Shown here: piece by piece, positions 48,114-58,498 of the stretch
How positions within the stretch are numbered: the stretch's first letter is position 1
How the letters are laid out: every line of letters starts with the position of its first letter
From: Musa acuminata AAA Group
Lineage: Eukaryota; Streptophyta; Magnoliopsida; Zingiberales; Musaceae
Assembly: GCF_036884655.1 (NCBI RefSeq)
Contig: NC_088327.1
Span: 12,841,001 to 12,905,000, forward strand
Direction: 5' to 3'
DNA: 64,000 nt
Notes under the pieces: generated by a model
The model's database searches: none
What the model was told of the DNA's origin: nothing
The model's input: the letters and a program-made list of their open reading frames with translations, nothing else
Position numbers and translations under genes: made by a program

Positions 48114-49577
48114 TCAAGCAGCTGCAGCCTCCAAGAGCTGTTTCTGCGCTCTCTCCCTGATCCTCTTTTCTAGTTCTGGCCTAAAATGCCTGATAAGACC
48201 CTGCACTGGCCATGCAGCGGCATCACCAAGAGCACATATGGTGTGCCCTTCAATCTGCTTCGTGACTTCCTGTAGCATATCAATCTCCTCCAGCATAGCA
48301 TTCCCCACCTTCAATCTCTCCATAATCATCCATAGCCATCCAGTACCCTCTCTGCAGGGAGTGCACTGGCCACAACTCTCATGCTTGTAGAAGTAAGATA
48401 GTCTTGCTATCGCATCCACGACATCAGTGGATTTGTCCATCACAATCACAGCCGCGGTGCCCAATCCAGATTGAACAGCTTTGAGAGCATCATAATCCAT
48501 TAAGACATCATCACATATGTGCTTGGGAAGGAGAGGAACCGAGGAACCTCCTGGGATGACTGCCAACAAGTTATCCCAACCTCCTCTAACACCACCACAG
48601 TGCCTCTCTAACAATTCCTTCAATGGGATGCTCATCTCCTCTTCCACGGTGCAAGGTTTGTTGACATGACCGGATATGCAGAATAGTTTTGTGCCGGAGT
48701 TATTTTTTCGGCCAAAGCTTGCGAACCATTCTGGTCCTCGCCGCAAAATTGTGGGAGATACAGCCACAGTCTCCACATTTGTTACAGTTGTCGGACAGCC
48801 ATATAGTCCAGCATTAGCTGGGAAAGGAGGCTTCAGCCTTGGTTTTCCTTGCTTTCCTTCAAGACTCTCCAGTAATGCTGTCTCTTCACCACAGATGTAT
48901 GCTCCAGCACCAAAGTGTATATGTACATCAAAATCATAACCTGATCCACAAGCATTCTTCCCCAAAAGTCCAGCTTGATAAGCTTCCTTTCTAGCCTTTT
49001 CAAGAGTTAATCGTTCATTTACATACTCCCCTCTTATGTAAATGTAAGCAGCTGTTGCCCTCATACCAACTCCAGCAATCAGGCACCCTTCAAGCAGTTT
49101 ATGAGGATCATGGCGCATTATTTCTCTGTCTTTACATGTACCAGGTTCACTCTCATCAGCATTGACAACAAGATAAGAAGGGCGGCCATCGGATACCTTG
49201 GGCATGAAAGACCACTTAAGACCAGATGGAAAACCAGCACCTCCACGGCCGCGTAGACCAGATTTCTTGATTTCATTAACAATCCAGTCACTACCCTTAA
49301 GTACCAAGTCCTTGGTTCTATACCAGTCACCCCGTTTCATCGCACCTTTCAGAAGAGGATCGTGCAAGCCATACAAATTGGTGAAGATGCGATCTTCATC
49401 CTTTAGACCACCAAAATGGGTCTTTTCCGGAGGTGGGGGTGGTGGTGGAGGCTGAGGAGTACTTCCAGTTGTTGCAGCCTGGGTGCTGAGTGATCTACAA
49501 GCAGAATTTAACCTCCAGGTTTTAAAATGATGAAGCAGTTCAGCCTTGTATCGCGAAGAAAAGTTCTTGAGAGGTGC
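48114..49577 (-). CDS. CI51: Mitochondrial complex I 51-kDa subunit (NDUFV1/CI51), main exon
   Basis: This exon codes 487 residues. With the predicted 8-residue first exon (62557-62580) the protein is 495 long, the family's usual size. It carries FMN, NADH and the N3 [4Fe-4S] cluster at the tip of complex I in the mitochondrial matrix, oxidising NADH. Visible landmarks, numbered on the 495-residue model: [10 protein letters not shown] flavin loop (~118-127), [19 protein letters not shown] (~231-249), ESCGQCTPC giving cluster Cys 410, 413 and 416, and Cys 456 in TICALGD. The C416-C456 spacing of 40 matches human NDUFV1. Upstream lies a Pro-rich linker (nine Pro) and a basic presequence ([25 protein letters not shown]). 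The exon opens at a CTCTTAG acceptor and has no ATG before the conserved region, so translation must begin in an upstream exon. The intron beyond it contains the Copia element. Confidence 0.95.
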   Translation of the reverse strand, partial: APLKNFSSRYKAELLHHFKTWRLNSACRSLSTQAATTGSTPQPPPPPPPPEKTHFGGLKDEDRIFTNLYGLHDPLLKGAMKRGDWYRTKDLVLKGSDWIVNEIKKSGLRGRGGAGFPSGLKWSFMPKVSDGRPSYLVVNADESEPGTCKDREIMRHDPHKLLEGCLIAGVGMRATAAYIYIRGEYVNERLTLEKARKEAYQAGLLGKNACGSGYDFDVHIHFGAGAYICGEETALLESLEGKQGKPRLKPPFPANAGLYGCPTTVTNVETVAVSPTILRRGPEWFASFGRKNNSGTKLFCISGHVNKPCTVEEEMSIPLKELLERHCGGVRGGWDNLLAVIPGGSSVPLLPKHICDDVLMDYDALKAVQSGLGTAAVIVMDKSTDVVDAIARLSYFYKHESCGQCTPCREGTGWLWMIMERLKVGNAMLEEIDMLQEVTKQIEGHTICALGDAAAWPVQGLIRHFRPELEKRIRERAQKQLLEAAAA

Positions 49578-50434
49578 CTAAGAGAAGCACATAACATACA
49601 CAACTAAGACAATTAAATAATGGCATGCTTAAGAAAATATACAACAAGAGAGCATTGATGCACCACAATGTATTGCATTTACTTATTTAAGAAGGATGTC
49701 AAGAAACTTTCTGAAATTGAACAAATGTAATTAAAGAAGTATGTAGAACATCTCCCAGTCACATACATCTTTTCCTACTAAACCTTGTCAAGCAGAAAAC
49801 AAGAAATTAAGCACATACTATCATTGTTTACAGTATTATAAAAGACCAAAAAGTGCAAAACTTAAAATCCCAATTATCTATGTTCGACAAAATAAACTCC
49901 TCTCCATATTTCTATCTTCAGAATCATGTCCTTCAAAAGTCATTAAGGACCATCAAGTGTTCTCTAACAATCCTAGTCTTTTATAGGCTCTCCTTGTTGC
50001 ACTTTGATCTGAAAACTTCCTACTGTTTTCTAGTGAACAAAATATACAGCAAAGGATCACCTGGAATGGATTTTGTAATTATAGTTTCTACAAAGCTCGT
50101 CTTCACTTAATAAAAAAATTGCTAACATGATGATTGGAATCTATATCCTATTTAGACAAGCATTTTTCCACCACCAACCAATCAACTATTTTTCTTTTTT
50201 TCTTTTTTATTCCTCAGTCCCCTAGAAATCTAAACTGTCATATTTATGGTTCCCACTCAAAACCTTATCTCTGCTTTTAAAACTCTGCAGGGTAATCTTG
50301 TTATGGACATTTAGGAAGAATAGCTTGTCTCTTTCACCAACCTGTCCTGTGATTGGAAAAGGGTGTTGAGGGATCCAAAACAGGACCAACAGAAAGGTTC
50401 AACTACTTCCATTCACAAAGTAGGAAGAAGGTAT

Positions 50435-51634
50435 TGTTGAATCTCGGATTTTGATGATAAAATCAATTGATGGGTTATTTGATCTAATCCAAATTGTTGA
50501 GTTAAGTGTGCAGGATTAACTACGATAACCAGAAAACATAAAGCAAGGATACCGGAGTCGAGCTCGATGGACGTTTAAGAGACCGAAGAATCATCGGAGA
50601 TGCTGCCGGAACCGTCCGAGAAGAAATCGGGAACGTGTCGGAAGTTCGCCGAAGAAATCGTCGGAGGCTCGCGGAGATCACCAAGAAGGCTCGGCTACTC
50701 GTTAAAGTCATCACAAAGATTGGGAGCTTGCAGGGAGTCCGTCGGAAGAAGTTCGTCGGAAAGCTCGCCGGAACAAGACTCGACGTTCGCGGTTAAAAAA
50801 CTTGCTTAGGATGTTTTTTTTTATGTAGTTCACCGGTAATTAGGATTAGGATTAAGAGATAATCCTATATCCTGGTTAGGGGCCAACTGGGCCCAAAGTC
50901 AAATTTGGTTTGGGCGAAAAATAAGCCAAACCAATGAATCGGAAAGCCAGGCGGTGGCACCGCCCAGCACCCGAGTGCTGGGCGGTGACACCTCCTTGGC
51001 TGGGCGGTTGCACCGTCCAGCACCCGAGCGCTGGGCGGTGGCACCGCCTGGCTGGGCGGTGGAACCGCCAGCACCGGGAACCCTAAGAGAATTCAAATTT
51101 TGGAGCCCAAAATTTGAATCCTCTTGAGGCCTATAAATACCCCTCAAATCTCAGCTGAGGTTACAACTTTTGGAGAAGCATTTTGATTGAGAGAAAAGTC
51201 TTAGAAAGTCTTAGCAAGTCTTGTTTTCAATTTGCTAGAGAGTTCTCCTCCTTTTTTTTGAAAATTTGTAAGAGGTTGAGCTGCTTGTAAAAGGTTGTAA
51301 GAGGGGTGTTTACCCTTCCATTTCAAGAGACTTGCTAGTGGAAGGTGGGAGCCTCATCGAAGAGGGGCCTCGCAAGTGGAGTAGGTCATTTGACCGAACC
51401 ACTCTAAAAATCGGCGTAATCTCTGGTTTGCTTTTTATTATTGTCATTTACATTACTGCAAATCTTCTTACTGCTTTAGTTTGTATTACTCTTGCTGCGC
51501 AACTTTAAGAATACGCCTTCAATTTAAATTTCTCAAGTTTCGTTCTTAACGTACGAAAGATTTTGATTAAAATCGAAGTTTTAATCCGCTGCACTAATTC
51601 ACCCCCCCCTCTTAGTGCCGCTCCGATCCTAACA
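50435..51634 (+). repeat. Copia 5' LTR
   Basis: 1200 bp. A cluster of GC-rich palindromes built on GCGGTGGCACCGC lies at 50948-51075. An A/T-rich inverted repeat (ATTCAAATTTTGG...CCAAAATTTGAAT) is at about 51091-51119, immediately before the CTATAAATAC promoter box at 51131-51140. Confidence 0.95.
51131..51140 (+). promoter_or_regulatory. TATA box in the Copia 5' LTR
   Basis: CTATAAATAC, a canonical plant TATA context, just after a 13-bp inverted repeat. It marks the U3/R region, and the same box is at 59195-59204 in the 3' LTR. Confidence 0.75.
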
Positions 51635-51636
51635 AG

Positions 51637-51648
51637 TGGTATCAGAGC
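51637..51648 (+). promoter_or_regulatory. Primer-binding site (initiator tRNA-Met)
   Basis: TGGTATCAGAGC two bases after the LTR, the standard Copia minus-strand priming site. Confidence 0.9.
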
Positions 51649-51686
51649 AAGGTTATCTCTCATATTTGGTTTAATACCCAAGAGAG

Positions 51687-53252
51687 ATGGCTTACTCCGG
51701 CATGCAAGAGGGCCATTCTATTGCACGACCACCTTTGTTTAATGGGTCCGATTACACATATTGGAAGACTCGCATGAGAATCTTCCTCATTTCTATGGAC
51801 TTTGAGCTTTGGTCTATTGTCGAGAATGGATTTCAAAAATCTTCTCTTCCGATGAGCGAATGGAATGAATCGGAGAAGAAGGTTTTTGCTTTAAATGCAA
51901 AGGCTATGAATGCCTTGTTTTGTGCACTAGACAAAAACGAATTTAATCGTGTTTCAATGTGTGATTCGGCTTTTGATATTTGGAGAACTCTTGAGGTCAC
52001 TCATGAAGGCACTAGCCGAGTGAAAGAGTCCAAAATCAACATCCTTGTGCACTCTTACGAACTTTTCCGAATGAAACCAAGTGAGTCCATCGGAGACATG
52101 TACACCCGGTTTACGGATGTCATCAATGGACTCAAAGCTCTTGGTAAAGATTTTACTAACTTTGAACTAGTAACTAAAATCTTAAGATCCCTCCCTAAAA
52201 GTTGGGATCCAAAAGTTACGGCCATTCAAGAGGCCAAAGACCTTAAAGCATTCCCTCTTGAAGAACTCATTGGGTCTCTAATGACCTACGAAATGACATG
52301 TCAAGCTCATGACGAGCTCGAGAACCCCCTTCCAAAGAACAGGAAGGATATGGCACTCAAATCACAAGAAGACCACTTGAAAGGAACATCAAGTGATGAG
52401 GACAGTGACAATGACATTGCACTTTTGACTCAAAAATTTAAAAAATATTTAAGAAAGAACAGATTTAAAAATAATACAAAAAATAAATTTGAACAAAAGA
52501 AGGACCAAGTGATTTGCTATGAATGCAAAAAACCGGGACACTACAAGAACGATTGTCCTCAAGCCAAAAAGAGGACATCAAAGAAGAAGGCGTTCAAGGC
52601 AACGTGGGATGATTCAAGCGCATCCGAAGAAGAGGAGTCCAACACCGAGCAAGTTGCTCATTACGCGCTAATGGCGTTAGGAGAAGAGGTATGTGATTTA
52701 TTTAATGATGATTTATCTTTTGAAGAACTATCTATCGCTTTTCATGAATTATTTGATGAATGTAGAACTGTTAGCAAGAAGTTAAGTATCTTAAAGAAAG
52801 AGCATGCTTTGCTACAAGATAAGTTTGATAGTCTTCAAACTCCTCCATGCTCTAAGTGTGAGCACTTAGAAGCAATAAAAAATGAAAATTTGCTTCTTAA
52901 GGAAACCTTAAACAAGTTTAAGGTTGGTAGCAAAGGATTAGATATGATCCTTGCACACAAGGGTCACATCGCAAATAGAAATGGAATTGGATTTGTAAAA
53001 GGATTACATCAAAATCCTACCACTTTCATAAAAGGACCTACATTACATGTTTCCTCTTATATGAAATGCAACTTTTGTTGCAAATCCGGACATATTGCCT
53101 ACAAATGCCCATTTAGGAAGATTAGTTCACAAAAATTAATATGGGTTCCTAAAGGAACTATAAAGAATTCAATCATAAATAACAAAGTTAGTGGGTCAAT
53201 TTTTGAGGCACCCAAAATCAAATGGGTACCTAAAAATCATCCTCTTTTGTAG
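51687..53252 (+). CDS. Copia gag polyprotein
   Basis: 521 residues. The N-terminal part (PPLFNGSDYTYWKTRMR...) is the Copia gag domain of the UBN2/DUF4219 type. Two CCHC zinc knuckles follow, CYECKKPGHYKNDC at ~277-290 and CNFCCKSGHIAYKC at ~461-474, separated by an acidic then coiled-coil-like stretch. Gag forms the virus-like particle and packages the RNA. The frame ends in a single TAG at 53250-53252, beyond which pol continues in the same frame without another stop. The start ATG lies 39 bases after the primer-binding site. Confidence 0.93.
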   Translation: MAYSGMQEGHSIARPPLFNGSDYTYWKTRMRIFLISMDFELWSIVENGFQKSSLPMSEWNESEKKVFALNAKAMNALFCALDKNEFNRVSMCDSAFDIWRTLEVTHEGTSRVKESKINILVHSYELFRMKPSESIGDMYTRFTDVINGLKALGKDFTNFELVTKILRSLPKSWDPKVTAIQEAKDLKAFPLEELIGSLMTYEMTCQAHDELENPLPKNRKDMALKSQEDHLKGTSSDEDSDNDIALLTQKFKKYLRKNRFKNNTKNKFEQKKDQVICYECKKPGHYKNDCPQAKKRTSKKKAFKATWDDSSASEEEESNTEQVAHYALMALGEEVCDLFNDDLSFEELSIAFHELFDECRTVSKKLSILKKEHALLQDKFDSLQTPPCSKCEHLEAIKNENLLLKETLNKFKVGSKGLDMILAHKGHIANRNGIGFVKGLHQNPTTFIKGPTLHVSSYMKCNFCCKSGHIAYKCPFRKISSQKLIWVPKGTIKNSIINNKVSGSIFEAPKIKWVPKNHPLL

Positions 53253-56200
53253 ACAAACCCACAAGCTAGGAGCAAGAGATGGTATCTCGATAGTGGATGC
53301 TCAAGACATATGACTGGAGATCCATCTCATTTCTCTATGCTCACTAGCAAAGAAGAAGGGTACGTTACCTTCGGAGACAACAACAAGGGCAAAATCATTG
53401 GCAAGGGAACTATTGGTAACAAATTTAATTTTTCCATTGATGATGTCTTACTAGTTGATGGATTGAAACATAATCTCTTGAGTATTAGTCAACTATGCGA
53501 TAAAGGTTACATCGTTAGATTTGAATCAAATATGTGCATTATTGAAAAACCAAATCATAACATGACTATGATTGCTTTAAAACAAAATAATGTCTATACC
53601 ATCAATCTTGATGAACTAAGTAATGAAATGTGCTTCTCCGTCGTAAATGATGATGCTTGGCTTTGGCATAGGAGATTAGGCCATGCAAGCATGAAAACAA
53701 TATCTAAGATCTCATCTCAAGAATTAGTACGAGGAATTCCAAATTTAAAGTTTATTAAGGACAAAGTATGCGATGCATGTCAACTAGGCAAACAAATAAA
53801 AACAAGCTTCAAACCAAAAAATCAAATTAGCACTACTAGACCATTACAATTGATCCATTTGGACTTATTTGGACCAATTGATACAACAAGTCTAGGTGGA
53901 AGCAAATATGCTTTTGTGATTGTGGATGACTACTCTAGATACACTTGGACCTATTTCTTAGCTCACAAAAGTGATTGCTTCAAGTGTTTCTCTAAATTTT
54001 GTAAACTCACTCAAAACGAAAAAGGCCTCATGATTTCATCAATTCGGAGTGATCACGGTGGTGAATTCCAAAACCGTGACTTTCAAAATTTTTGCGAAAG
54101 TAATGGGTACAATCACAACTTCTCAACTCCAAGAAATCCTCAACAAAATGGAGTAGTTGAAAGGAAAAATAGAAACCTACAAGAAATGGCAAGAACTATG
54201 TTGAATGAACAAAGTTTACCTAAGTACTTTTGGGCCGAAGCCGTAAATACGGCTTGCTACATCATGAATAGAGTCCTAATAAGACCATCCTTATCCAAAA
54301 CTCCCTATGAATTATGGAATAACAAAAAACCAAACATCTCCTATTTTAAAGTTTTTGGTTGTAAATGCTTTATTTTAAATGAAAGGGATGCTTTAGGAAA
54401 ATTTGATGCTAAATCCGATGAAGGCATCTTTCTTGGTTACTCTTCCGTTTCTAAAGCTTTTCGGGTTTTTAATAAAAGAACTTTAGTAATTGAAGAGTCT
54501 ATTCATGTAGTTTTTAATGAAATTTCCGATTTAAAGAAAAATGATTTTGATGATGATCTTGGCTTTGATAATTTGAATTTAAATGAACCCTCTCCTCAAA
54601 ATAGCCATTTGAATGCATCTTCTTCCGAAATTTCTTTACCAAAAGAATGGAAGTATGTAGATGCTCATCCAAAAGAGCAAATTATAGGAGATACATCAAA
54701 AGGGGTTCAAACTCGTTCTTCTTTAAAAAATTTCTGTGCTAACGCCGCTTTCCTTTCTCAAATTGAACCTAAATGCATTGACGAAGCCTTAAAAGATGAT
54801 TTTTGGATCATTGCAATGCAAGAAGAATTGAACCAATTTGAGAGGAATGAGGTATGGAAGCTTGTTCCTAGACCAAGTGACCACTTAGTCATAGGTACTA
54901 AGTGGGTCTTTAGAAACAAGCAAGACGAAAATGGTATCGTGGTTAGAAACAAGGCTAGATTAGTGGCCAAAGGTTTCAACCAAGAAGAAGGTATCGATTA
55001 CGAAGAAACCTTCGCTCCCGTGGCTCGATTAGAAGCCATAAGGATGCTCCTTGCCTATGCTAGTAGTAATAATTTTAAACTATTTCAAATGGATGTTAAA
55101 AGTGCTTTCTTGAATGGTTTTATTTCCGAAGAAGTATTTGTCGAACAACCTCCCGGATTTGAAAATTCTCTTCTTCCTAATCATGTATTCAAATTGACTA
55201 AAGCTCTCTATGGCTTAAAACAAGCTCCTAGAGCTTGGTATGAAAGGCTTAGTTCCTTTCTTATTTTAAATAATTTTACCAAAGGCAAGGTTGATACTAC
55301 ATTGTTTATTAAACATTTTGAAAATAATTTTCTTATTGTACAAATTTATGTTGACGATATTGTGTTTGGCTCTTCGGATGAATCACTATGTGAATCATTT
55401 GCCAAATGTATGAGTCTTGAATTTGAAATGAGTTTAATGGGTGAATTAACTTTCTTTTTGGGATTACAAATCAAACAACTTAGTGATGGTATATTTCTTA
55501 ACCAATCCAAATATACATTAGAATTGTTAAAACGATTTAACATGGATAATTCAAAAGCAATAAACACCCCTATGAGTACTGCGACTAAGTTAGATATGGA
55601 TGAAAATGGTGAAAGTTTCGATCAAAAAACATATAGGGGAATGATAGGTAGTCTACTCTACCTCACTGCGACTAGACCGGATATTATGTTTAGTGTAGGA
55701 CTTTGCGCTAGGTTTCAATCTAATCCTAAATTATCTCATCTTAAGAGTGTTAAAAGAATATTTAGGTATCTTAAAGGAACTTCAAATTTAGGATTGTGGT
55801 ATCCAAAATCTGAAAATTTTGATTTAATAGCCTATGCGGATGTCGATTTTGGCGGATGCAGAATAGATAGAAAAAGTACATCCGGAACATGCCAATTTTT
55901 AGGACATGCACTTGTTTCTTGGACTTCCAAGAAACAAAATTCAGTTGCACTATCTACGGCAGAAGCCGAATACATAGCTGCAAGTGCATGTTGTGCACAA
56001 GTCATTTGGATGAAAAATACATTAGAAGACTATGGAATTCACTTTAAAAATATTCCCATAAAATGTGATAATACTAGTGCCATATGTCTTACTAAAAATC
56101 CAATTCAGCATTCTAGAACTAAGCACATCGACGTTAGGCATCATTTCATACGCGATCATGTCCTTAACAATAATGTTGTTCTAGAATTCATTGACACAAA

Positions 56201-56291
56201 GCATCAATTAGCAGATATATTCACAAAAGCTCTGAACGAAGATCAATTTGAATTCATTAGAAGGGAATTAGGCATGTTAAATTGTCCCTAA
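53253..56291 (+). CDS. Copia pol: protease, integrase, reverse transcriptase, RNase H
   Basis: In frame with gag after the amber codon; the first ATG is at 53310. Protease motif [11 protein letters not shown] lies between the amber codon and that ATG (~53286), so starting at 53310 would lose the active-site Asp. The integrase has the HHCC zinc part (WHRRLGH...CDACQLGK, ~53660-53800) and acidic triad positions in HLDLFGP (~53860), SDHGGEF (~54047) and VVERKNR (~54160). The RT has [27 protein letters not shown] and the YVDD box at 55347-55358. The RNase H region includes DRKSTSG and STAEAEYIA, ending ADIFTKAL. No frameshift is seen over 1012 codons. The polyprotein would need amber readthrough, or gag and pol would have to be made from different starts. 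Confidence 0.93.
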   Translation, partial: TNPQARSKRWYLDSGCSRHMTGDPSHFSMLTSKEEGYVTFGDNNKGKIIGKGTIGNKFNFSIDDVLLVDGLKHNLLSISQLCDKGYIVRFESNMCIIEKPNHNMTMIALKQNNVYTINLDELSNEMCFSVVNDDAWLWHRRLGHASMKTISKISSQELVRGIPNLKFIKDKVCDACQLGKQIKTSFKPKNQISTTRPLQLIHLDLFGPIDTTSLGGSKYAFVIVDDYSRYTWTYFLAHKSDCFKCFSKFCKLTQNEKGLMISSIRSDHGGEFQNRDFQNFCESNGYNHNFSTPRNPQQNGVVERKNRNLQEMARTMLNEQSLPKYFWAEAVNTACYIMNRVLIRPSLSKTPYELWNNKKPNISYFKVFGCKCFILNERDALGKFDAKSDEGIFLGYSSVSKAFRVFNKRTLVIEESIHVVFNEISDLKKNDFDDDLGFDNLNLNEPSPQNSHLNASSSEISLPKEWKYVDAHPKEQIIGDTSKGVQTRSSLKNFCANAAFLSQIEPKCIDEALKDDFWIIAMQEELNQFERNEVWKLVPRPSDHLVIGTKWVFRNKQDENGIVVRNKARLVAKGFNQEEGIDYEETFAPVARLEAIRMLLAYASSNNFKLFQMDVKSAFLNGFISEEVFVEQPPGFENSLLPNHVFKLTKALYGLKQAPRAWYERLSSFLILNNFTKGKVDTTLFIKHFENNFLIVQIYVDDIVFGSSDESLCESFAKCMSLEFEMSLMGELTFFLGLQIKQLSDGIFLNQSKYTLELLKRFNMDNSKAINTPMSTATKLDMDENGESFDQKTYRGMIGSLLYLTATRPDIMFSVGLCARFQSNPKLSHLKSVKRIFRYLKGTSNLGLWYPKSENFDLIAYADVDFGGCRIDRKSTSGTCQFLGHALVSWTSKKQNSVALSTAEAEYIAASACCAQVIWMKNTLEDYGIHFKNIPIKCDNTSAICLTKNPIQHSRTKHIDVRHHFIRDHVLNNNVVLEFIDTKHQLADIFTKALNEDQFEFIRRELGMLNCP

Positions 56292-56429
56292 AATGAGCTT
56301 CACGAAAAATGACTCGTTCTTTTCCTTTCTTTTATGGATTTGATTTCTTCTTCAATTCAAAATGATCCATTAAAGTATAACTTATTATCTTGAGGGAAGC
56401 AAACAAAAAAAGGGAGGGTGAGGAAGAAA

Positions 56430-56605
56430 ATTTTTCCACCACGGGATGCCAGCGGTGGCACCGCCAGATTTGGCGGTTGCACCGCCTGAGCGCTCGGGCG
56501 CCAGGCGGTGACACCGCTCGGTTTGGCGGTGGCACCGACCGAGCGACCCTTATTAACCCAAGGGGTTAGGGCCGGCGGTGACACCGCCCCCAACCCGAAG
56601 AGAGA
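56430..56605 (+). repeat. GC-rich palindrome cluster in the pol to third-ORF spacer
   Basis: Repeated GGCGGTGNCACCGCC-type palindromes (for example at ~56452, 56503 and 56572) of the same kind as those in the LTRs (50948-51075). Confidence 0.75.
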
Positions 56606-56795
56606 GCTCTCAAAACCCACTCCCATTTCCTCTAACCCTCATTCTAACTCTTAGACACATTGGAGAAGGATTCTTGGTGGTCCAAGCCTTCCATCTCTCA
56701 ACATAATCTCCACGAGGTAATTCTTGAAATCCCTCCTTTCTTTTCTCTTTCTCTTGCTTATTTTTAACAATTGGTATCATCATCCTGTCTAGAAA

Positions 56796-57890
56796 ATGGC
56801 TCCAAAGAGATCAAAAGGAATAAGGATTCAAGGAGATTCATATAACCATGACCTTTTTAGATCAAAAGAGGTAGCCCTTAGCTTTCCAAAATTTGAAATA
56901 CGATGTGTCCATAAGGGAAAATACATTGATTTGGATGAACTAGAAGACTTAGATCCAATTAAATGGTTTGCTCAACTAGAAGCTCTACCTCTACTACAAA
57001 TAGATGAACCAATCTATCCACGGTTAGTGAGATTGTTCTATACCAACCTATATGAAGACAATGATAGCCTAAGCACTTACATTCTAGGAACACCCATTAG
57101 AATTTTTGACAGCACCATTTGTGAGCTAATTGGCATAACTGAAAAAGATAGGGGATGCTATTTTAAAGGTAAATGGGACGTCAAAAAAATAGGAGCAACC
57201 TATTCCGAAGCCGTGAAAACAATTTTTGCAAATCCAAACCTTGACTTCCTACCCAAGAGCTGTGAACACTTAATGCCTTTCAACTCTAAAATTCTTCATC
57301 ACATTATCACGAGCATCATATTCCCCAAACAATTTCATCTTGACGAAGTAAGTCAATTAGAGATAGGAACCATGTATTGGATTATGACCGGTCAGCATAA
57401 TTGTTTCGGGTACTTGATTCGCCAACACATGCAGGAAATTATGACTAAGGATACTATATTGCCATATGGGAGGTTAATCACTAGAATTCTTCATGCCTAT
57501 GACATTTGCATTCCACCCAATGAAGAATCTATTCAAAATGATCGATATAACATAATAAATAAAAACCTGCTAAAAAAACTAAGGTGCACTTTTAGCAATG
57601 GCATATGGGTTAGGCAGCCTAGAAGAACGGATCCAATTCCTACACAAATAGAACAACCCGAAACACCAATTCTTATGGGAAATGAATCTCCTCCTCCTAG
57701 TCCCTTTGGAGCAGCACCTTCAGCTCCTGTTTCCTCCTCTGAAGATATTATTATGGCGGAGCTATCTCAGATCAAATCACAGCAAGAACAAATTCAGAAT
57801 CAACAAGTTGAAATTTTGAAGACACTACGACAGATGAATGAAAAAATAGATATCATGTATCAGCACTGTGGATTACCTCCTAAGGATTAA
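56796..57890 (+). CDS. Envelope-like third ORF of the SIRE element
   Basis: 364 residues. The N-terminal two-thirds (~30-270) resembles the plant transposon domain found in the third ORF of SIRE-type Copia elements and in some Gypsy elements (SFPKFEIRCV..., WFAQLEALPLL, YPRLVRLFYTNL, IGTMYWIMTGQ). A Pro/Ser-rich linker follows (~295-320), then a Gln-rich coiled coil (~325-355, SQIKSQQEQIQNQQVEIL). I see no signal peptide and no clear membrane segment, so the name envelope-like reflects position rather than demonstrated function. The leader before the ATG contains LTR-like and primer-site-like strings and a possible donor/acceptor pair (GAG|GTAATT near 56717 and CTGTCTAG near 56791). Confidence 0.8.
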   Translation: MAPKRSKGIRIQGDSYNHDLFRSKEVALSFPKFEIRCVHKGKYIDLDELEDLDPIKWFAQLEALPLLQIDEPIYPRLVRLFYTNLYEDNDSLSTYILGTPIRIFDSTICELIGITEKDRGCYFKGKWDVKKIGATYSEAVKTIFANPNLDFLPKSCEHLMPFNSKILHHIITSIIFPKQFHLDEVSQLEIGTMYWIMTGQHNCFGYLIRQHMQEIMTKDTILPYGRLITRILHAYDICIPPNEESIQNDRYNIINKNLLKKLRCTFSNGIWVRQPRRTDPIPTQIEQPETPILMGNESPPPSPFGAAPSAPVSSSEDIIMAELSQIKSQQEQIQNQQVEILKTLRQMNEKIDIMYQHCGLPPKD

Positions 57891-58484
57891 ATTGATGTAT
57901 CTTTTTATTCTGTCCTGTTTGCTGTTCAAAAACAAGTTCATGTTTGTCATCGATTGTACGATAACTGATCTTTCCTTTAGATAACTACTGTCTTAATCTG
58001 CATAGATGATGATGTCTTTTGGACAAACTATTTCTGGAAAATTTGAATGAAGAACTTTGATAAATGCTAAACCTTTTTCTATGATCATCAATTAGCTGGC
58101 TTGTCTCTTTTTGTTGATGACAAAGGGGGAGAAGTGATGACTTACACCAGAACGATAGCATGGCTAATATGAATTTGTGATATGAATGTCTTATATAACT
58201 TGCAAATCCCTGAAAATATCACAAGATTGATATCATGAAATTTATATTGAAAATCTTTATCTTCTATCGTGGCAAAACTCGTCCCGTATCATTTAACTTA
58301 TGATTTTCATCAAAGTTTCGCATTTACATTATGCTTAATGAGAATAACGATAAGTTCTACGGTTAAAGCTTATAGGTTTATACTTGAATTCAATGATGAA
58401 ATTCAAGTGTTTTATCTTCTCATAATATGGCATATAGATAGGGGGAGTTACGTTTAACTCCGTCATCAATTGATTGTCATCATC

Positions 58485-58498
58485 AAAAAGGGGGAGAT
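58485..58498 (+). promoter_or_regulatory. Polypurine tract
   Basis: AAAAAGGGGGAGAT abutting the 3' LTR. Extra upstream tracts of the same kind are near 58125 and 58438, as in other SIRE elements. Confidence 0.8.

Noticed and set aside
50600..50809. 69-codon frame in the 5' LTR, repeated at 58664-58873
   Set aside because: Present only because both LTRs are identical. The reading is Arg/Ser/Glu-rich low-complexity sequence with no family resemblance.
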